Of a DNA stretch of 64,000 bases, positions 11,031 to 24,900 are shown piece after piece (the first letter of the stretch is position 1; each line of letters opens with the position of its first letter). Under the pieces are notes generated by a model. That model saw nothing but the letters and a program-made list of their open reading frames with translations. It made no database searches and was not told the origin of the DNA. The position numbers were made by a program, and so were the translations under genes. This DNA is from Motacilla alba alba. Taxonomy: Eukaryota; Chordata; Aves; Passeriformes; Motacillidae. The stretch spans positions 84,760,547-84,824,546 of the forward strand of contig NC_052016.1 in the NCBI RefSeq assembly GCF_015832195.1, read 5' to 3'.

Positions 11031-14000
11031 AAAGGTCTTTGCCTGCTGTGAATGTGCTGTGTGCTACCATCGGATATGGGTATAAAAACTGATTTCCGTG
11101 TTCAGCATCATCTAAAGTTACGTGAGACTCAGGAGCCAAGGGAATATGAGGAGTATAGTATGTTCTCTGAGGGAGAAGGAAGAGCAATCTAATACCCAAA
11201 GTGCCTGCTTTGCCCAGCACAGCAGTGTCCTCTGCCATGCTGCCTTACTGGGAGCCTTGTATTGAGTGAGAAGACCTGTTAAAATCTTCCAGGCACCATT
11301 CACGTTGGATTATTTGAAATGTATTATATATTATGTCCCTCTTTCTGCTTGATCTTTCATGTCAGCTTCTGCCTCTTGATATCTGAATTTTAAAAATGGA
11401 TCTGAGTCCTACACCTGTCTTGCTTGGATTGTAAAGGCTGTTTTGGAGCGTTGCTTCCAATGACATTTCAAGGATGTCAGTGCAGACTGGTGGGCCGCTT
11501 TGGCAGTATTTCTGCTATCTCTCCTTGCCAGTGTTGCAAGGAAGAGATTGGTGCTTCCCACTGTCTCCTTTAGTAGTAAAAAATACAGATTCCACGGATA
11601 ATACTTTTTCACACTTCCAAGCAGGTGAGTAATTAGTTTTGAGATGTAACAAGAAACCACAGGGATGTAATCTGTACTGAAACAGGTTTGTTGATAAAGA
11701 GACAATGGTGTGGTTGAACAGGAAAGCCCTTCTCTAGGCGCAGCTTCTAAAGCTTGCTCTAATAGTGCTGTGCTTTGGACTGACTGATGTCAGTTTCCAT
11801 TGTGAAGTTGGTTACAGTGGGAAAAGAAGTTTGTTCTGCAAACCTCATACATCTGTCTTATGTGAAAACCCACCCTTGTCTGTCTTCGTGCAGCATAAAT
11901 AATACTCACATTTTAGCCAAACATGAAGTGAGGCTGTACCTGTAGCAACAGTATATCCCTTTATCTCTCACAGTATCTCTGACAGCTGTTCACAGAATAA
12001 ACACAGTGTTATCAACTATCTAAAGACACAAAAGTACCCAGTACAGGCAGTGTCTGGACTGTGATGCTTAGCATAGGTAGAGTTTCACTGATTGAAGTAT
12101 TTGCGCAAAGAGAAATGAGTTAGGAACCCAAGGAAGTTTGAGAGTTTTGCAATAATTTTTAAAATATTTTTTGAATTCTTTTAAAGAATGATATAATGCG
12201 CTAATAATAGCATAATTTTAAAACACTCTAGGGTAAGTATTATACAATCAGGCATCATGACCCATTTTGTCTCCAGCAGGATGCAAGTGAATATATTGTT
12301 TTCTAAACAACAGTACATAAAGCAATTTTTTTCTTCATGCTACAAGTATTTCTTGCTGGTACTGTGTCATTATTAAGTGTGATATTTCTTTGGTCAAGAA
12401 TAATAAAGGCTTATATAGAAAGACTTAATTTAAAAAACCCAAACAAAACAATCATTGTATATTCAATTACAACAAGCAGTTTTACAAACTTATAAAAAGT
12501 CTCTTTTGGGAACAGACATTTAAATATTTAAAACATCAGGAATTCTTTTCTGGTTTTATAGTGGGTTATGTACTAAGTGTAGAACTTTGGCCATAAATAC
12601 TTTATTCCTGGTGCATAAGCTATCTAATAATTTTGTGGGAGTCTGATCACAAGCTTTGGGCATAAAGGAAACTAGTCAAGGCCATTATGGCCTCAATTTA
12701 ACATGTTTGGATAGGCATCATCTGTGGCTGCCCAATGCTGAGCACTGATGTCATTGCCTCTGTGGTTTGGAGCCACTGGCCCATAGGGCTGCCCAGTCCT
12801 GAGTGAGCACAGTGTGTGCTCTGGAGCTCCTGGGCTTCTGCTCCCTGCTCGTGCAGCACACCAGCCCAAGTGTGGGGGTACCTGGAGTGATGCCTCTGCT
12901 GGTTCTCAGCAGGAGAGAGAGCAGGGCCAGGCACACTGACCACGGCATTTTGGTCTTCTGGTAGGGGTCTGTGTGCTCCGGGCAGGGAGAAGCTCCTCTG
13001 AAGGGCCACTGAATGCCTGAATTAGTCTCTGGTGCTCAGCAGTTCTCTGGAGGATCTGGCTTGCATTTAGACAGTGTGAATACCTCTCCTGTATACTCAT
13101 ACTTAGTTCAGAGAAATAGCATTTCCCCTGAGCTGTTTTATTTCTCAAAACCAGGACTGTATCAGATTTTCCCCCAACTGCTGAACAGTAGTATTAATGT
13201 AGTGTGTTATTTATTCTTTTGACATGTTATTATTTCATGGAAAACGTCTACGTTATGCTTGAAGCTGGGTATGAGTTGCTGGATCCCTTTCAGAATTCTG
13301 TTAAATCTGGAAATAAATCAGATTACTTTGTTCTACTATAAGCACATTCGGCTTGGCGTTCACATGAGGTGTTGTATGGGTGAATGAGCCCAGAGCACTC
13401 CAGCTGGTGCAACAGCTTTATTTATGCAGAGTGATGGCATGAAAGGGTTTTGGAAAATGCTTTTAATGGCTTCAGGATTGATTTGTGCCACTATTGAACC
13501 ACCCAACTGCTTAAAGTTCTTATCCATTTCATTTGTGTTTTCTAGTGACAAACTGTAGGCTCAGGTGATGACCCAGTTAATCAGGAAACTGTGCTGGTTG
13601 GAGACACAAGAAGTAGAGGTTTTCCTAGACTCTCCTTATAAGTTCATAGCATTTACCATGTGGCAATAAAGCTTCCACAATCTTTCTATTCATAATGTGA
13701 AATAGTTTTTAGCCCACATGGTGATGCTTTTATATCTCAACAGTAAAATGCTTTACATCTTCATAAAATGATAACATGTACTTTCTCACTTCTACAACAC
13801 ATTTTATCATCAGTGAAGGATTAGCTGGATGAGTTTGGCATGTATTTCATGTATTCTTTACTCTTAATATTTTTTCTCCCATGGATTTTTTTAAATCACA
13901 TTTTGTTACTTGTGCGACTGTGCTGAATTTCACTTTTTCATAGGTTTTAGTGACAGAATTGGCAGGTTATGCAAAATAGAAGGGGTGTCAATAAAATCGA

Positions 14001-16423
14001 GCATGTAAGTATATGATACGTGCTTGCAGTTTCTTCCTGAGCATAATTTGTTATGTAGGCAGTTTTGTCAATGGGTTGAAAAACATCTCAGAAAGCAGGT
14101 TGGGAGTTTCACAGTGAGGAAGAAATATCTTCTCCCTGGCCCGAGAGAAAGCAGAAATTTTGTAGAAGAGGTGTGGTCTTGTCCAATTGGGAAAGCAAAG
14201 TGTCAGGGAAGTATTTTCAATGGAAAACAGTGTTGAATTTCATGTATAAGTATGTTATAAACACATACATGGTAGTTAAATGGTGATGGAGTAAGTGCAA
14301 AGCAAGTGGGAAATATTTAATTCAAATTTTAACTTACCTAATAACAAATGAAGCATTTGTGTGGAAATATCTCCCTCTGGTCTGTTAAGGGATTCACGGC
14401 TCTACAAGATCCCTGTTTTGCTCAGACTGTGCCTTTGGATATAAAGGGAAAATATAGTTGGGTGAGAGTCACTAATTGAGCAATTGGAGCTAATCATCCC
14501 CTTGGCTTAGCAGATGAAACACTAATTTTTCTTCCAGATGTAGCCAGAATTACCTGTTTGTACAGTGCCTTCAAGTTGGCTGATTTAAAACCTGAATTAA
14601 AAACTTTTAAATTTGCTATGTTGGTTTGAATATGATGTTGGCATTCCTGATTCAAGTAAATGATGTTGGTCATGGTACAGGGGTGCCTGGTAGGGGTAGT
14701 GAAGGACAAAGTGCAGACAAGTCTCCAGAGCTTGGAAAACAGTCAAAATCAGACAAAAGAGTAACTTGTATGAAGAGGTTTCTGAGGAGTTCCTTTGAGA
14801 GGGTGAGTGTAAGAAGTTTTGCTTACTTAATTGCTCACTTACATATGTACAATGGCTCTGCTTACTTGTGTGAGATGCAGAGAAGGAGAAGAGTTTTTTT
14901 GCCTTCAATCAGTTTCAAATGCAACGTTGTCCAGAAATGTAACACAAAGTGAATCAATATGTCTACTGTACTTGTTCAATATCACTGATGGCTATCAAAA
15001 GTAATTGCAAAGTTGTGGGTTGAAATAAGGTATTTGTAGAACAGATTGGCTTAATTCACAGAGCAGTCTGTATTTGTGTTTAAGGGATGAGGATTTTCAC
15101 ACAGGCAATTGGAAAAGCATAGATTTATCTATCACTGCACTTGTTGATAGATTTACTGACAGGTGTGTGGCTGCGGAAAAAGGATAGCACACATCAAATT
15201 TGTGCAGGATGGGACCGTTCTTTGCTGACATCTGGCAGAAGAATTGGAATCTGGGACAGCTGCTAGTGCCACAGAATTGCAGACAGTTTTAGGACCTGAA
15301 TGCAATGAAGATAAATGAGTTCCAGTTGGAAGCTGAATGGCCCTAAAGCCAGAATCAATGTGGGCACTCTGAATGCTGTACTGAAAGGCTTGCAAGAGGT
15401 GTTTTTTATCCTGTACAGTCATAAATGCTCATTATTCTGGACTTTGGGCCACATTATTGGCATACTGAATAGTTGGAGTTTTTAAAGCTTTGTGTTACTG
15501 CTCAGGTCCCCAAATTTGACATTGGTTTCAGGCTCCAGCTAGTTTGGTGTTAACTAAGTGTACTCTATTGCTTTACAAACCTGAGCACTTAGTCTGTCCA
15601 GCTGAATAACCATCCCACAGAAACTGGGTCAAGGGATAAGAGAATGTTGTTTAGAGATTTTCAGAGTCTGACCAAGATAAGCAACTTTGTGGGCTCTCTT
15701 CATTTTCAGTACAGGTGATGAATTTTATTATTTTAGAGATAGTCTTGCATAGCTGAGGGAATTTCTTACTGCTGCAGATTTTAGGAAGTCTGCGGAATGC
15801 TGAAGAATCTGATTCCAAGACCTGCTTCTGCAAGTCTCTGTCTAATTTTTGGTAGGCAGCCATGGTGTTTTCTTGAGCAGGAATGTTTTTCAAGATTAAT
15901 TTTCTTCTAATCTTTAGGGACAGGAAAAAGATAAAAAAGATAAATCTGTGTTTAGAAATTAGGCCTGGTTAAGGACCTCACGCTCCATCCCCTTTTCCAC
16001 TGACAGTACAGGGGACTAGACATGACCTATCTTATTGACCATACCTCACCTTGAGCCTCTCTACTTCTCACTTCATGAAGCATCCATCACTTACAATGTT
16101 AACCTTTTTTGTTTTGAGCTAGAAGACAGTCTAATGGTACAGAAAAACTGATTTTTTATTGCCTTCCTTCTCTATTGAGTATTGTGGATGTGAGCAGAAA
16201 GGGCAGACAAGAAACTGAACACAAATCCCTTCCAGCAGCAAGGTTTCCTTTAGAGTCTGAGTCAAACTTAGTGGGATGCACTCTGCTGGGAGCAAGCAGA
16301 GAAACAGACACCCAGCACCTGTGTCTGTACTACTGCCCTTCAAGCTTGAGCTATTTTTCTATTAAGAACTTTTCCCATTTCTTTGCTTCTGCGAAAGTGC
16401 TGGGTTTTATCAAAGAAATTATA
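11031..16423 (+). other. FARP1: FARP1 first intron, no recognisable exon
   Basis: Mostly AT-rich intronic DNA. A moderately GC-rich stretch at about 12700-13050 holds a 103-codon minus frame with no recognisable domain. No CR1 end, exon with matched splice sites, or RNA gene is evident. Confidence 0.45.
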
Positions 16424-16486
16424 AGTTGGACTTCACTGATCCTTTTAGGTCCCTTCCAAGACAGGATATTCTGTGATTCTGTGATT
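16424..16486 (+). mobile_element. CR1 LINE 3' terminus (+ strand)
   Basis: AGTTGGACTTCACTGATCC is followed by TAGGTCCCTTCCAAGACAGG and then ATTCTGTGATTCTGTGATT. This is the sense-orientation end of a CR1 element, including the ATTCTGTG octamer repeat that terminates CR1 copies. Only about 60 bases are recognisable, so it is a strongly 5'-truncated insertion. It interrupts the chance frame at 16175-16711. Confidence 0.85.
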
Positions 16487-19400
16487 TACATGAATAATTT
16501 AAATTTTTTAAATCACCATATTTGCTTTGTACAGTTCTGCCAGGGACTTGTGGAAATTAGGTGGGATAATAGTTTGCAGTATAAAAACCTGAACTGTACT
16601 GGCCCTCTGTCTGCTTCCCATCATTTCAGACTGAATTGTAGTTTCGGTCTTCCTGGTCCTGTTGCCTTGTTATGCTATTACCATTTTTTAATATGGGTTC
16701 AAGATGCTTGATTTCATTTTTGTGGTAATTCTGATGCACTAATGAAAAAGCAGCATCACTGATAATTTATGCTGCATGTATAGCATTTTCTTTTACTGTA
16801 GGTGTACAAGCCTGCTATGTGCTTTTGGTAGGGCTATACTCACACCATCCCACCATGCCTCAGGCTTCCCCACCTTTAAGAGGAGTGTCCTGAGCACTGT
16901 GCTTCTTTGTGTTTCATGCTGTGGAAATGTGCCATAAGGGAAAGCAAAAGAAGTGGAAAGGGCCTGGATATGTGGTACCACTGTCTTCCATAACAGGAGT
17001 CTTCAGGCTTTGGGAGCCTCTTGCATCAAATTCCGAGCCCTGGAGTGACCTAAAGAGCAGAGTAGGTGAGAGACAGAGTGGCATCTATTCCAACATACTG
17101 CTTCTGTTTTCCTCAGTATTTTGTAATTTTTGTAGCCCTTTATTCCTGCCCCTGTTTTCCCTGCCCCAACCCCAACAAGTGCTGTTTATACTCGCAGCTC
17201 CCTTTAGACTGAGTTTGATGCTTTTTTCATTCTGCCAGAGAAAAATATGTGGAAATTTTAATTGGCCAGAACCTTTCCAATACTATAAAATGTGCCTGCT
17301 TTGAACATGGAGAACTGAGGTGGTTTTATGCTGAACCACATTGTGGCCTTTGTCCAGCTACTGCATAAGTATCTACAGACCTTAAATTTTTAATCCAAGC
17401 ATTTAGTATCTGTATAAAATGGTTATTAATGTGTGATTAGAACAAAACAACATCTCCTAATCTATCTAATGGCATTTGTTGGGGTTTTTTGTGTCTTCCA
17501 GGTGCTGTAAGCAGAGAAAGCTTTAGTCAGCCCAGTGGCCTGACAGCAGCTGGCTGGGCTTAGCTCACCCTGGCATTGGATTTTCCAGCCTGCCGAGAGC
17601 TGATTTAATTTGCTAACCCAGCCAAGAACAAAACACTGAATTGTTTTCTTTTGAGTTAGAGAGGTGCCGTGGCTCAGTCTGAGGAGGGTGAGAGTCAGTG
17701 CTCAGCATCAGGCGGGACTGTATGGGTGGGAGCTGGGAAGGAGCAGAAGGGGACAGGACTCCCCCATGGGCAGCTCTGCTGTCTCAGTAACTCTCCCCTC
17801 ACACAGGTTAAGATACAGGTTCATTCTCTGCAGCAGACTCTCTCCATCTTGCAGGTGCTACAGCACTACTGAGAACGGCACTGACGTCCAGTGAACCTGC
17901 AGCTGAAACAATAGACTCGATTTTGGCCCTGGGTTTCAACAGCTGTCAGAAAGAGCAGGCAGAAACTCTTAATTTTCAGAGTTCAGATGAACTCTTTTGT
18001 TTGCTCTCTGCTTCTGTACTGGTTGTCTGTCTCAACATGTTTTCCTTAGAGCTGCATATGCTAGAATCTGGTGATTGCTGCTCTTTCTTCTTGACTAATA
18101 TGTTCCCCAATTTACTGTCGTCTTTCTACTTGAGTGTCTTTGAATTTCTCTGTCATTTGTCCAGACCTGATCCATCTCTTCATCATGAGAGACATTAGGC
18201 ATCCTAATCCCCTCAGGTTTGCTCAATGTTTGCTTAATACTCTTCGATTGCGTTCTGTGACTTTAGTTCACTGTCTCCTAGATCAAAGTGATATAAAGGT
18301 ATACAGCTTGACTGGTGTGCTGTGCTATTTTAGAGAGGGTAATTTTTACATAAAATTACCTCTTACATAAAGGTATAGTAAAAATATTATGCTGATGTTA
18401 CGACAGCAGCATAGTGAGACTAGTGGCGTACAGAAAAAAAAACACCCTAAATAACTTCCAGTGCAGCATGCTGATGTTCAGGCATATAGGTTAAAAATGA
18501 AAGGTCTTCTTTTAATTTTCCAAGTAGCAGATGCTTGTGATCAGGGTAGCCAGTAGTTCTTAGATCTTTGCTTCCAAATGAAAGTGTGCATTTATAACCA
18601 AATGGTTAAATATATATAGTTAAATATATATATATATATATAACAAGCATTTCTATATTACTAACTTAATAATAGTAAAAAATCAGCTGTAAATATGGAG
18701 TGGTTCTGCTTGTACCTTTCCTCCATGATTTTTTGGCTCCTAAATTTGGGCGGTTTTGATGTGTTTCATAAAGTTTATTGGCCTGTCTGATTGTGTGTGT
18801 GGGCAACTGTAACATATAGTCAGAAGAACATTTATAGAAAGGTTCAATGTCTGTAATATTTCCTTGTTTCCTTGCATGGATTATTTAATGGTGTCACTTG
18901 AACTGACTTGATTGATTCCTGTATTTATGATTTAATGGAAAGAACATAGCCAAAAACTTCTGTAGTAACACAGCAGTTGCAGATGTCCTGTCTGCCCTCT
19001 TGGTGCTGGCTGGGGTATGTGGTGACTTCAGAAGAGCTCCTACTCAGGCCAGAATCTTTGTGCACTTCTGGACTGGGTGCCTGTGCTACCTTCTTAGATG
19101 ATCCTGTGTAGTCCACACACAGGAAAAATAGATTAATTTGCAAAGAGGCCTGAAGTCTTTCTATGTAGAGCTTGGTGTCTTTTCTTTTGGAATTCCTGCT
19201 CCCAACTGAGGCCTTCTTGTTGGCACTGCTTGTCTTATAAAAAATATAATTTCATTATTTTTAAAGAATGAGATAAATATAATTGATTCTTCATAGATTT
19301 TTAGATTGCAGTGATAATTGAGGAAAAATTTGCCTCTCTGGTAGTGGTTGGCATGGACTTGGGTAGGTTTCACTAGTATCTCTCTGACCTTGATGGGCAG

Positions 19401-20821
19401 GTTAGTGCTGAATCGCTGCAAAAGCTTGCCTACATTTTTTTATTCTCCTTCACTTGTGCCCGTTGAGCTGTTATTTAGAAGTGTGGGATCCATAATTTTT
19501 AATTCTCTTCCTTCTCAGCTAACATTTCTTTTAATCCAAGTGCTGGTTTAAATTTTTTTACGCCTAGGTATTTACTGTGTAAAAAATCTGTGGGAACAGA
19601 TTAGTCAGGACATGGAAGAGTAATGTGTAGTAAATAGTGTATCCTGCCAAAGACAGGGCTGTTTTTATTCTATCCTTATGGTGGGAACTGGTGTCTTATT
19701 ACCTGTCACTGTTCTTTATAGAATCCTGTAGAACTGGTGGTGCATTCACAAATTCATAGGCTGTCTTGTGCTTCCTTTTTTTCCCATCTAGGCTTCTCAA
19801 TAATTGTAACCTCAGAGTTAAAGCCAGGCAGTGATTGGCAGTACTCTTCTTATGCCTCTGTTCAGCTGGAAAGTTACATTTCCATTTGTGCCCATCTATG
19901 TGCTACATGTTTTGGTCGTTGATCACGGTATAAAAGTCATGCAGAACGAAAATGCATTTACCAAGAAAGATAAATGGACAGTAGAAGTGGGTTTCATCAG
20001 AAATCCATCTAGAATGTCAAAAAGCAGGGTAGGAAAAGTGCAATAAAACTCTAGTGTGATGTGTAACATTCAACAAGTAAAACTAATGGTGCTTGAATTA
20101 AAAAATAAGGTTAAAAGTTGTGCCAATAGTGAAGAATTTTCCAGTCAGTGTTGGCTTTTTTTCTGGCCTCCCAGTAGCATGTCCTCACAGTTCTTGGCTC
20201 ATCAGTGGGATTAGGCCAGGCCCCAGATCTAAAGCAGCTCTGGTCCCCAGTTTATAGTTGGTGTCATCTTGTACTCCTTGGCTTTCCTGCTTCACAGACC
20301 CTTACCCTTAAGGTGGCCGCTGCAAAGTGCCAGAGAAGGCTGGAAGGAAACAGTGCTGATGTAGGCAGGAGGGAATGATGGTCAGCAAGTGCTGAGTTGT
20401 CTCACTTGCTCTTCTCGCCTTCCTGCCTTCTCTGGGAATCCTGTCTGGGGGTGATAACAGCCTGATTCATAAATAATTTAAAATTTACATAATTAATTGA
20501 AATCTGGGTTCTGTCGTGCTCTGTTTCCAATGTGGTCTTGTTTACTTTTCCAGGAGAAAAGGAATAATTTTCCCTCGTGCAGTAGCGTAGCCTGTCTATC
20601 AGCCTTACCCCAAGGAGGTGATTAGGCTGTGTATTTTGAAAAGCATAAAGTTGGCCTGATTTTCTGGTCTTCGTATGAGACATTAAGAAAAAATTGTGAT
20701 GGCTCTTACTTGTTGTTAATGGTCATACAGTTTACTATCTGTAAGCATATATACCGTGATGCTTATGTGCAAAACATCTTTATGACTGATACAGTCTTCT
20801 TTGCCCTTATTCTTTTATCAG
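16487..20821 (+). other. FARP1: FARP1 first intron, 3' part, ending in splice acceptor
   Basis: Intronic sequence up to the first coding exon. The last 30 bases (20792-20821) form a pyrimidine-rich tract ending in TTCTTTTATCAG, a good 3' splice site. An AT microsatellite is listed separately. No other exon is recognised. Confidence 0.6.
18623..18642. repeat. (AT)n microsatellite
   Basis: Alternating AT run, preceded by a shorter one at 18610-18618. Simple sequence with no function suggested. Confidence 0.9.
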
Positions 20822-20846
20822 ATATAAGAAACAAGTTTCCCTAAAC
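20822..20846 (+). other. FARP1: FARP1 5' UTR part of the first coding exon
   Basis: Twenty-five bases lie between the acceptor (AG at 20820-20821) and the start codon. No in-frame stop lies in this stretch, but the acceptor before it and the exact match of the downstream peptide to the known FARP1 N-terminus place the start at 20847. The rest of the 5' UTR would come from an upstream exon outside the window. Confidence 0.75.
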
Positions 20847-21017
20847 ATGGGTGAAACTGAACAGAGACCAACAGCCGGATCCCGCTTAGGAGCTCAGGAA
20901 AATGCTGGCATCAGTACTTTGGAGCATGGACAGAAACCACCTATGACAACTCCAGGAAAACTTGTCTCTATCAAAATTCAGATGCTGGATGACACACAAG
21001 AAACTTTTGACATTCCG
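20847..21017 (+). CDS. FARP1: FARP1 first coding exon (codons 1-57, partial gene)
   Basis: The exon encodes 57 residues that open MGETEQRPTAGSRLGAQEN and end in LDDTQETFDIP. It matches, residue for residue in length, the N-terminus of vertebrate FARP1 as I know it, with about a dozen substitutions concentrated in the flexible leader and almost none in the segment KLVSIKIQMLDDTQE. That segment begins the ubiquitin-like F1 lobe of the FERM domain. FARP1 is a membrane-associated, actin-linked Rho-family guanine exchange factor with FERM, DH and two PH domains, known for roles in dendrite growth and synapse formation. The start has A at -3 and G at +4, a good Kozak context. The exon ends after codon 57 with CCG|GTAAGG, phase 0. 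Reading through the donor gives an unrelated hydrophobic tail, as expected of intron. The remaining roughly 1,000 residues lie downstream of the window. Confidence 0.93.
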
Positions 21018-21844
21018 GTAAGGACATGGAGGTTGGGGTGGCCAAAGATTATTCAGGCATTTCTGATGATGCATATTCTCAAACCAGTTCTCTTTTTATT
21101 TCAGCTTTTGATTCTTTTGATTATTTTGATTTATTTCAGCTAGTGATTGTTTGGCTAGTGAATTCGTGTTGCAGAGAAAATGTCTGTTGTGTATATCAGC
21201 ATTAAATACATCGTGGTGCAATACAATAGCATTAAACAGGGAAGTGGACTGTAGATTACAGTTACTCATTCTGTTTCTGTTTGAACAGCTTCAAGAGAAG
21301 TTAAAGTCCTTGGGGGGCCTTTTTATTCAAATATTACATTAGTGCTTCCCTCTGCTTTTTGCAGTTGATGTATTTCCTTGCCGCTGTTTTGCTCTTAATC
21401 CAGTAAACTGTAGATCTATACAGATTTTTTTGTCTTTCCTCTGGTAATTCCTTAGGATATTAACTTGAAATCATCAAAGTTTTCAGTAATTTATATCACT
21501 CTTACAAGCACTGAGTGCTCTCACAGAAGTTGAGTGCAAGGAAAGAAGCAAAGCAGTCTCATCTGAAGTTTCTCTGTACCCTGTTGAGATTAATCTGGGT
21601 TTGTCCTTGCCAAGGAGCTGCTACTGCTTTAGTGTGTGGTTGTGATCAGTAGAATCAGTCAGAATTAGTTTTGATACCAAGACTGATGCAGTATCACACA
21701 ATCTATCTGTTGGTAGCCACTAATGATTTTAACATGCCATGCTTACACAATTAACGTGAAATGTGGTTGAACATTGCTGCTGCTATGGAAGTGTACTGGA
21801 ATGTATAATTTTCAAAGTCTTCAGGCTTCAGTGAATGGGAAAGC

Positions 21845-21950
21845 GGAAACCTGAGTTCAAATTTCATCCTTTGTTACTTGCATTTTCTGTAACTATGGTA
21901 ATTTTCATGCCTTCATTGGCTCAGATTTCCCTTCTGTAAAATGGAGGATC
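21845..21950 (+). mobile_element. MIR-like tRNA-derived SINE remnant
   Basis: The order of short matches is that of a MIR element. AAACCTGAGTTCAAATTTC resembles the tRNA-derived B-box region (GGTTCAAATCC), and TTCATTGGCTCAGATTTCCC followed by TTCTGTAAAATGGAGGAT resembles the core motif CCTCAGTTTCCTCATCTGTAAAATGGGGA. The middle is degraded. MIR elements were active before amniotes diversified, so an old, weak copy in a bird is plausible. A chance match of the whole pattern in the right order is unlikely. Confidence 0.6.
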
Positions 21951-24900
21951 ACCAGCGAGATACAGAGGTCTTAGACATATAGTGCCCTAAACTGTATGTT
22001 TAGGGGAAAAATGTTACCCTTGTACTAACATGAAGGAATTCTGATTATGAAAATTATAATTAAAAAAATGTTTATAATGTTTTTATGACCTGCTTATGAG
22101 GTTTGTTTGTCTATTTTCTGTGTGTACACGCAGACACTTCTTGATCTGCTCTCTGCTGCTGTTTGTGATCCAACTGCAACTATGTGTTCAGTCTCAGATT
22201 TTATTTTAGTGGAAGGTAAATTCTCTGGGCAGGCAGGTCATGGGTGAACTGAACTGCCATCAAGCAAAATGCCCATGAGTGTAGCAACTTGTTACACTTT
22301 TGTGCCTTTTAGAACACCTGTCAAATATCCATAGCAAACAGTCTTTAGGTAAAAGCAGTCTTTAGATAATTGTTGCTGTTCAAAAGTGTAGTTATAATTT
22401 AAGTAATCAAAAACTAATGAAATTTTGGTGCTCTTTATGTGATATAAATATCTCTATTAATCCAGAGACAAGTTTGGGGTTTTTTTAACCCATCTGTAGA
22501 TGCTAATTCACTGTATTTTGAAAATTGAAAATTATGTGGAGACACTTCACAGAAACCATTTCAGGTCCATTTAATTAAATTGTTTAGAAGAAAATATAAG
22601 ATTATGTGGATGCAATGCACCCTATAACTCCAGCTTTGCTTCTGGGAGTTTGAGAAAGCAGTATTTTTTGGTCTTTAATATTAAAAGATATCAACATTTC
22701 ATTTGTTTTTAACTTCAGCAACACTTGGAAGACCTGGAGATATTAAAAACTTTCTGTTGTGATCACTTCAATATGATTGTTTTCAGACACTTTTATTTCA
22801 TAACCATCACTATTGAAGGAAAGCCCAGTTGGTTTGAAAGTCAGACCTTGTGGTAAAATATGCAGGATGCTTAGATACAAAATCTTTTACAGCAAATCTT
22901 TTGTAAAGCCTTTTGTCTTTAACCTATGCATAATAAAATGGAGGAATGCATGTTGTTTTCAGTCTGCTCTAAAAGACATTAATTGTTTTAGTCCTATCTC
23001 ACAAAACTGATTAAGTTTTAATACATCTGAATTGAGATGTTTATTCATGTTGGAAACCCCATGTTCCTATTTATAAGCTTCATGTTTTTAGCCAAATTGG
23101 TGCAGTATACACAGAAAAGGAAAGTGATACCATTTCAACAAAATATTTTAGGAGCAGCAAGTGTGGCCGTGGGCAGAAGACGTTAAACATACATGCCTAA
23201 GCACATCTGTGGGTTTGCTTTTCAGTGGAGAATTAAAGGCTTTTTGCGTGGTTGAAGATCTGAACTACTCTTCCCAAAACCTGAGCTGCTGTGATTATGA
23301 AAATAACTTTGCAAATACGATAAAAGTATAAACTGAGAAGGATTTGTGTTTCCTACAATTTCAGGAATTTTGCTGCACAAACCTTTCTGTGTTAGCAAAT
23401 GAGCCATACTTTGGGTATGATGCTTTGGTTATTGATGCTTGTAGCGTGTAGGATGATATGAAGTTTAATGATGCCAGTTTATTATTTTCTCATGAAGTCT
23501 GCGTAAAAATGGGAAGAGATGCTGGTACTACTTCCTCCTGAGTTTGGGGGAACTGGTGAAGTAGTTGGGACTGCCAATCTGTCTGGTCCTACCTCTGTGC
23601 TACTCTTGTTATACCTCCAGCACCATTGCCCCATTAGCTGTAAGATCTTATCTATGTAGTATTTTTATTGGCTTTTTATTGTTTGAACATTGTCATGGGT
23701 TTAGGTTTTTATTGTGTGCTTGTTTATTTTTTTCTTGTTTATTGAATTTTGGTTTGTTTTGTTTTTAAATTATCCTCTAGGAGACATGATTCAATATCCT
23801 TGCTCTTAAGCAACCCCTTTTCTCACATTGTATACAGATGACTTGTTACTATGAGTGCCAAATCCATCAGATTTTTATGTCTGTTCTGTATATAACAAAA
23901 CAGGAGGAAAATATGACCTACTTCCATTACCCCTCAGTGCTGCTGCTCTTTGGGCTGTTTAAAAGTAAAGTAACTCCAGTGTCATTTGAGTTTCTAAAGG
24001 AAAATTAATTCTTTAGGTTTTAGTGCTTTGACGCCACATAATGATACCATGTTTGGCTCACTGTATTACTTCTCACAAGAACAAAACCTGAAATGAGAAA
24101 CAAAAAAGAGAAGAGACATCCACATCCCTCTATATGGACCCATAAATTATATATATTTTCAGTAGGGAAAATCCCCACATGATATGTGGAGAGAGTTTGT
24201 ATGGAAGACTTGCAAAACAGAAGCCACAATAAAGGCCTTTTTATCAATTGTTGTAAATGGAATATTGTAAAAGAAAGGGATACATAAGGAAAAAAATCTT
24301 CTATGCTGCTTGCTGTTAACAAACAGTATTTTGTTGAAGAATCTTTCAACATTCCTTTATTTCAAAAAGCTAGTGAAAACTTGAATAGATAATCTTGGAT
24401 TCTTTTACACACATCCATGTAGCTGGTTGGGTACACATGCTTGAAGGAGGACCGGGAAAGGTAGGCACTGCTATTAAAAAAAAAATAGATTACATTACTT
24501 TGACTTTGTATTTCCTGCCTTTAACATATAAGGAAAGTATAAAATTCATCAGTTATCATTTTGGAGCACATTTGTATCTCTTCAGCTATGAGAAGACAAA
24601 TTATGTAGAACAGCCTTCCCTCTTTTCAGTTATTCAGCATTTTATGACTCTCTGTAGTTTTTAGTTTTAGTTTTTTGTCTGCCACAAACTCCCAGACAAG
24701 AGCTAGATGTCAGCTGCAGTTGCAGGTGATTAGTGCCTGAAAATCAGGCCATGAGTCAAGAGTTCATGATCATCCATCACTTGCAGCTGTTGGTCATGAT
24801 GTTGCATGCAAGTGTGGAAAATATTTCTCCCCTACTTTTTGTTTCTAATTTCCACTTTGGCTGTATTTACTGACAAATTAGTTAGATATGCTAAGTGGAG

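Noticed and set aside
10535..11032. 165-codon open frame on the + strand, with overlapping frames on both strands
   Set aside because: The length is explained by GC-rich composition and by an 18-base repeat. No recognisable protein or exon boundaries.
12698..13009. 103-codon minus-strand frame
   Set aside because: No domain or splice signals. It lies in a moderately GC-rich stretch where long chance frames are expected.
16175..16711. 178-codon open frame on the + strand
   Set aside because: It runs straight through a CR1 3' end (16424-16486), has no known domain, and has no plausible splice or promoter context.
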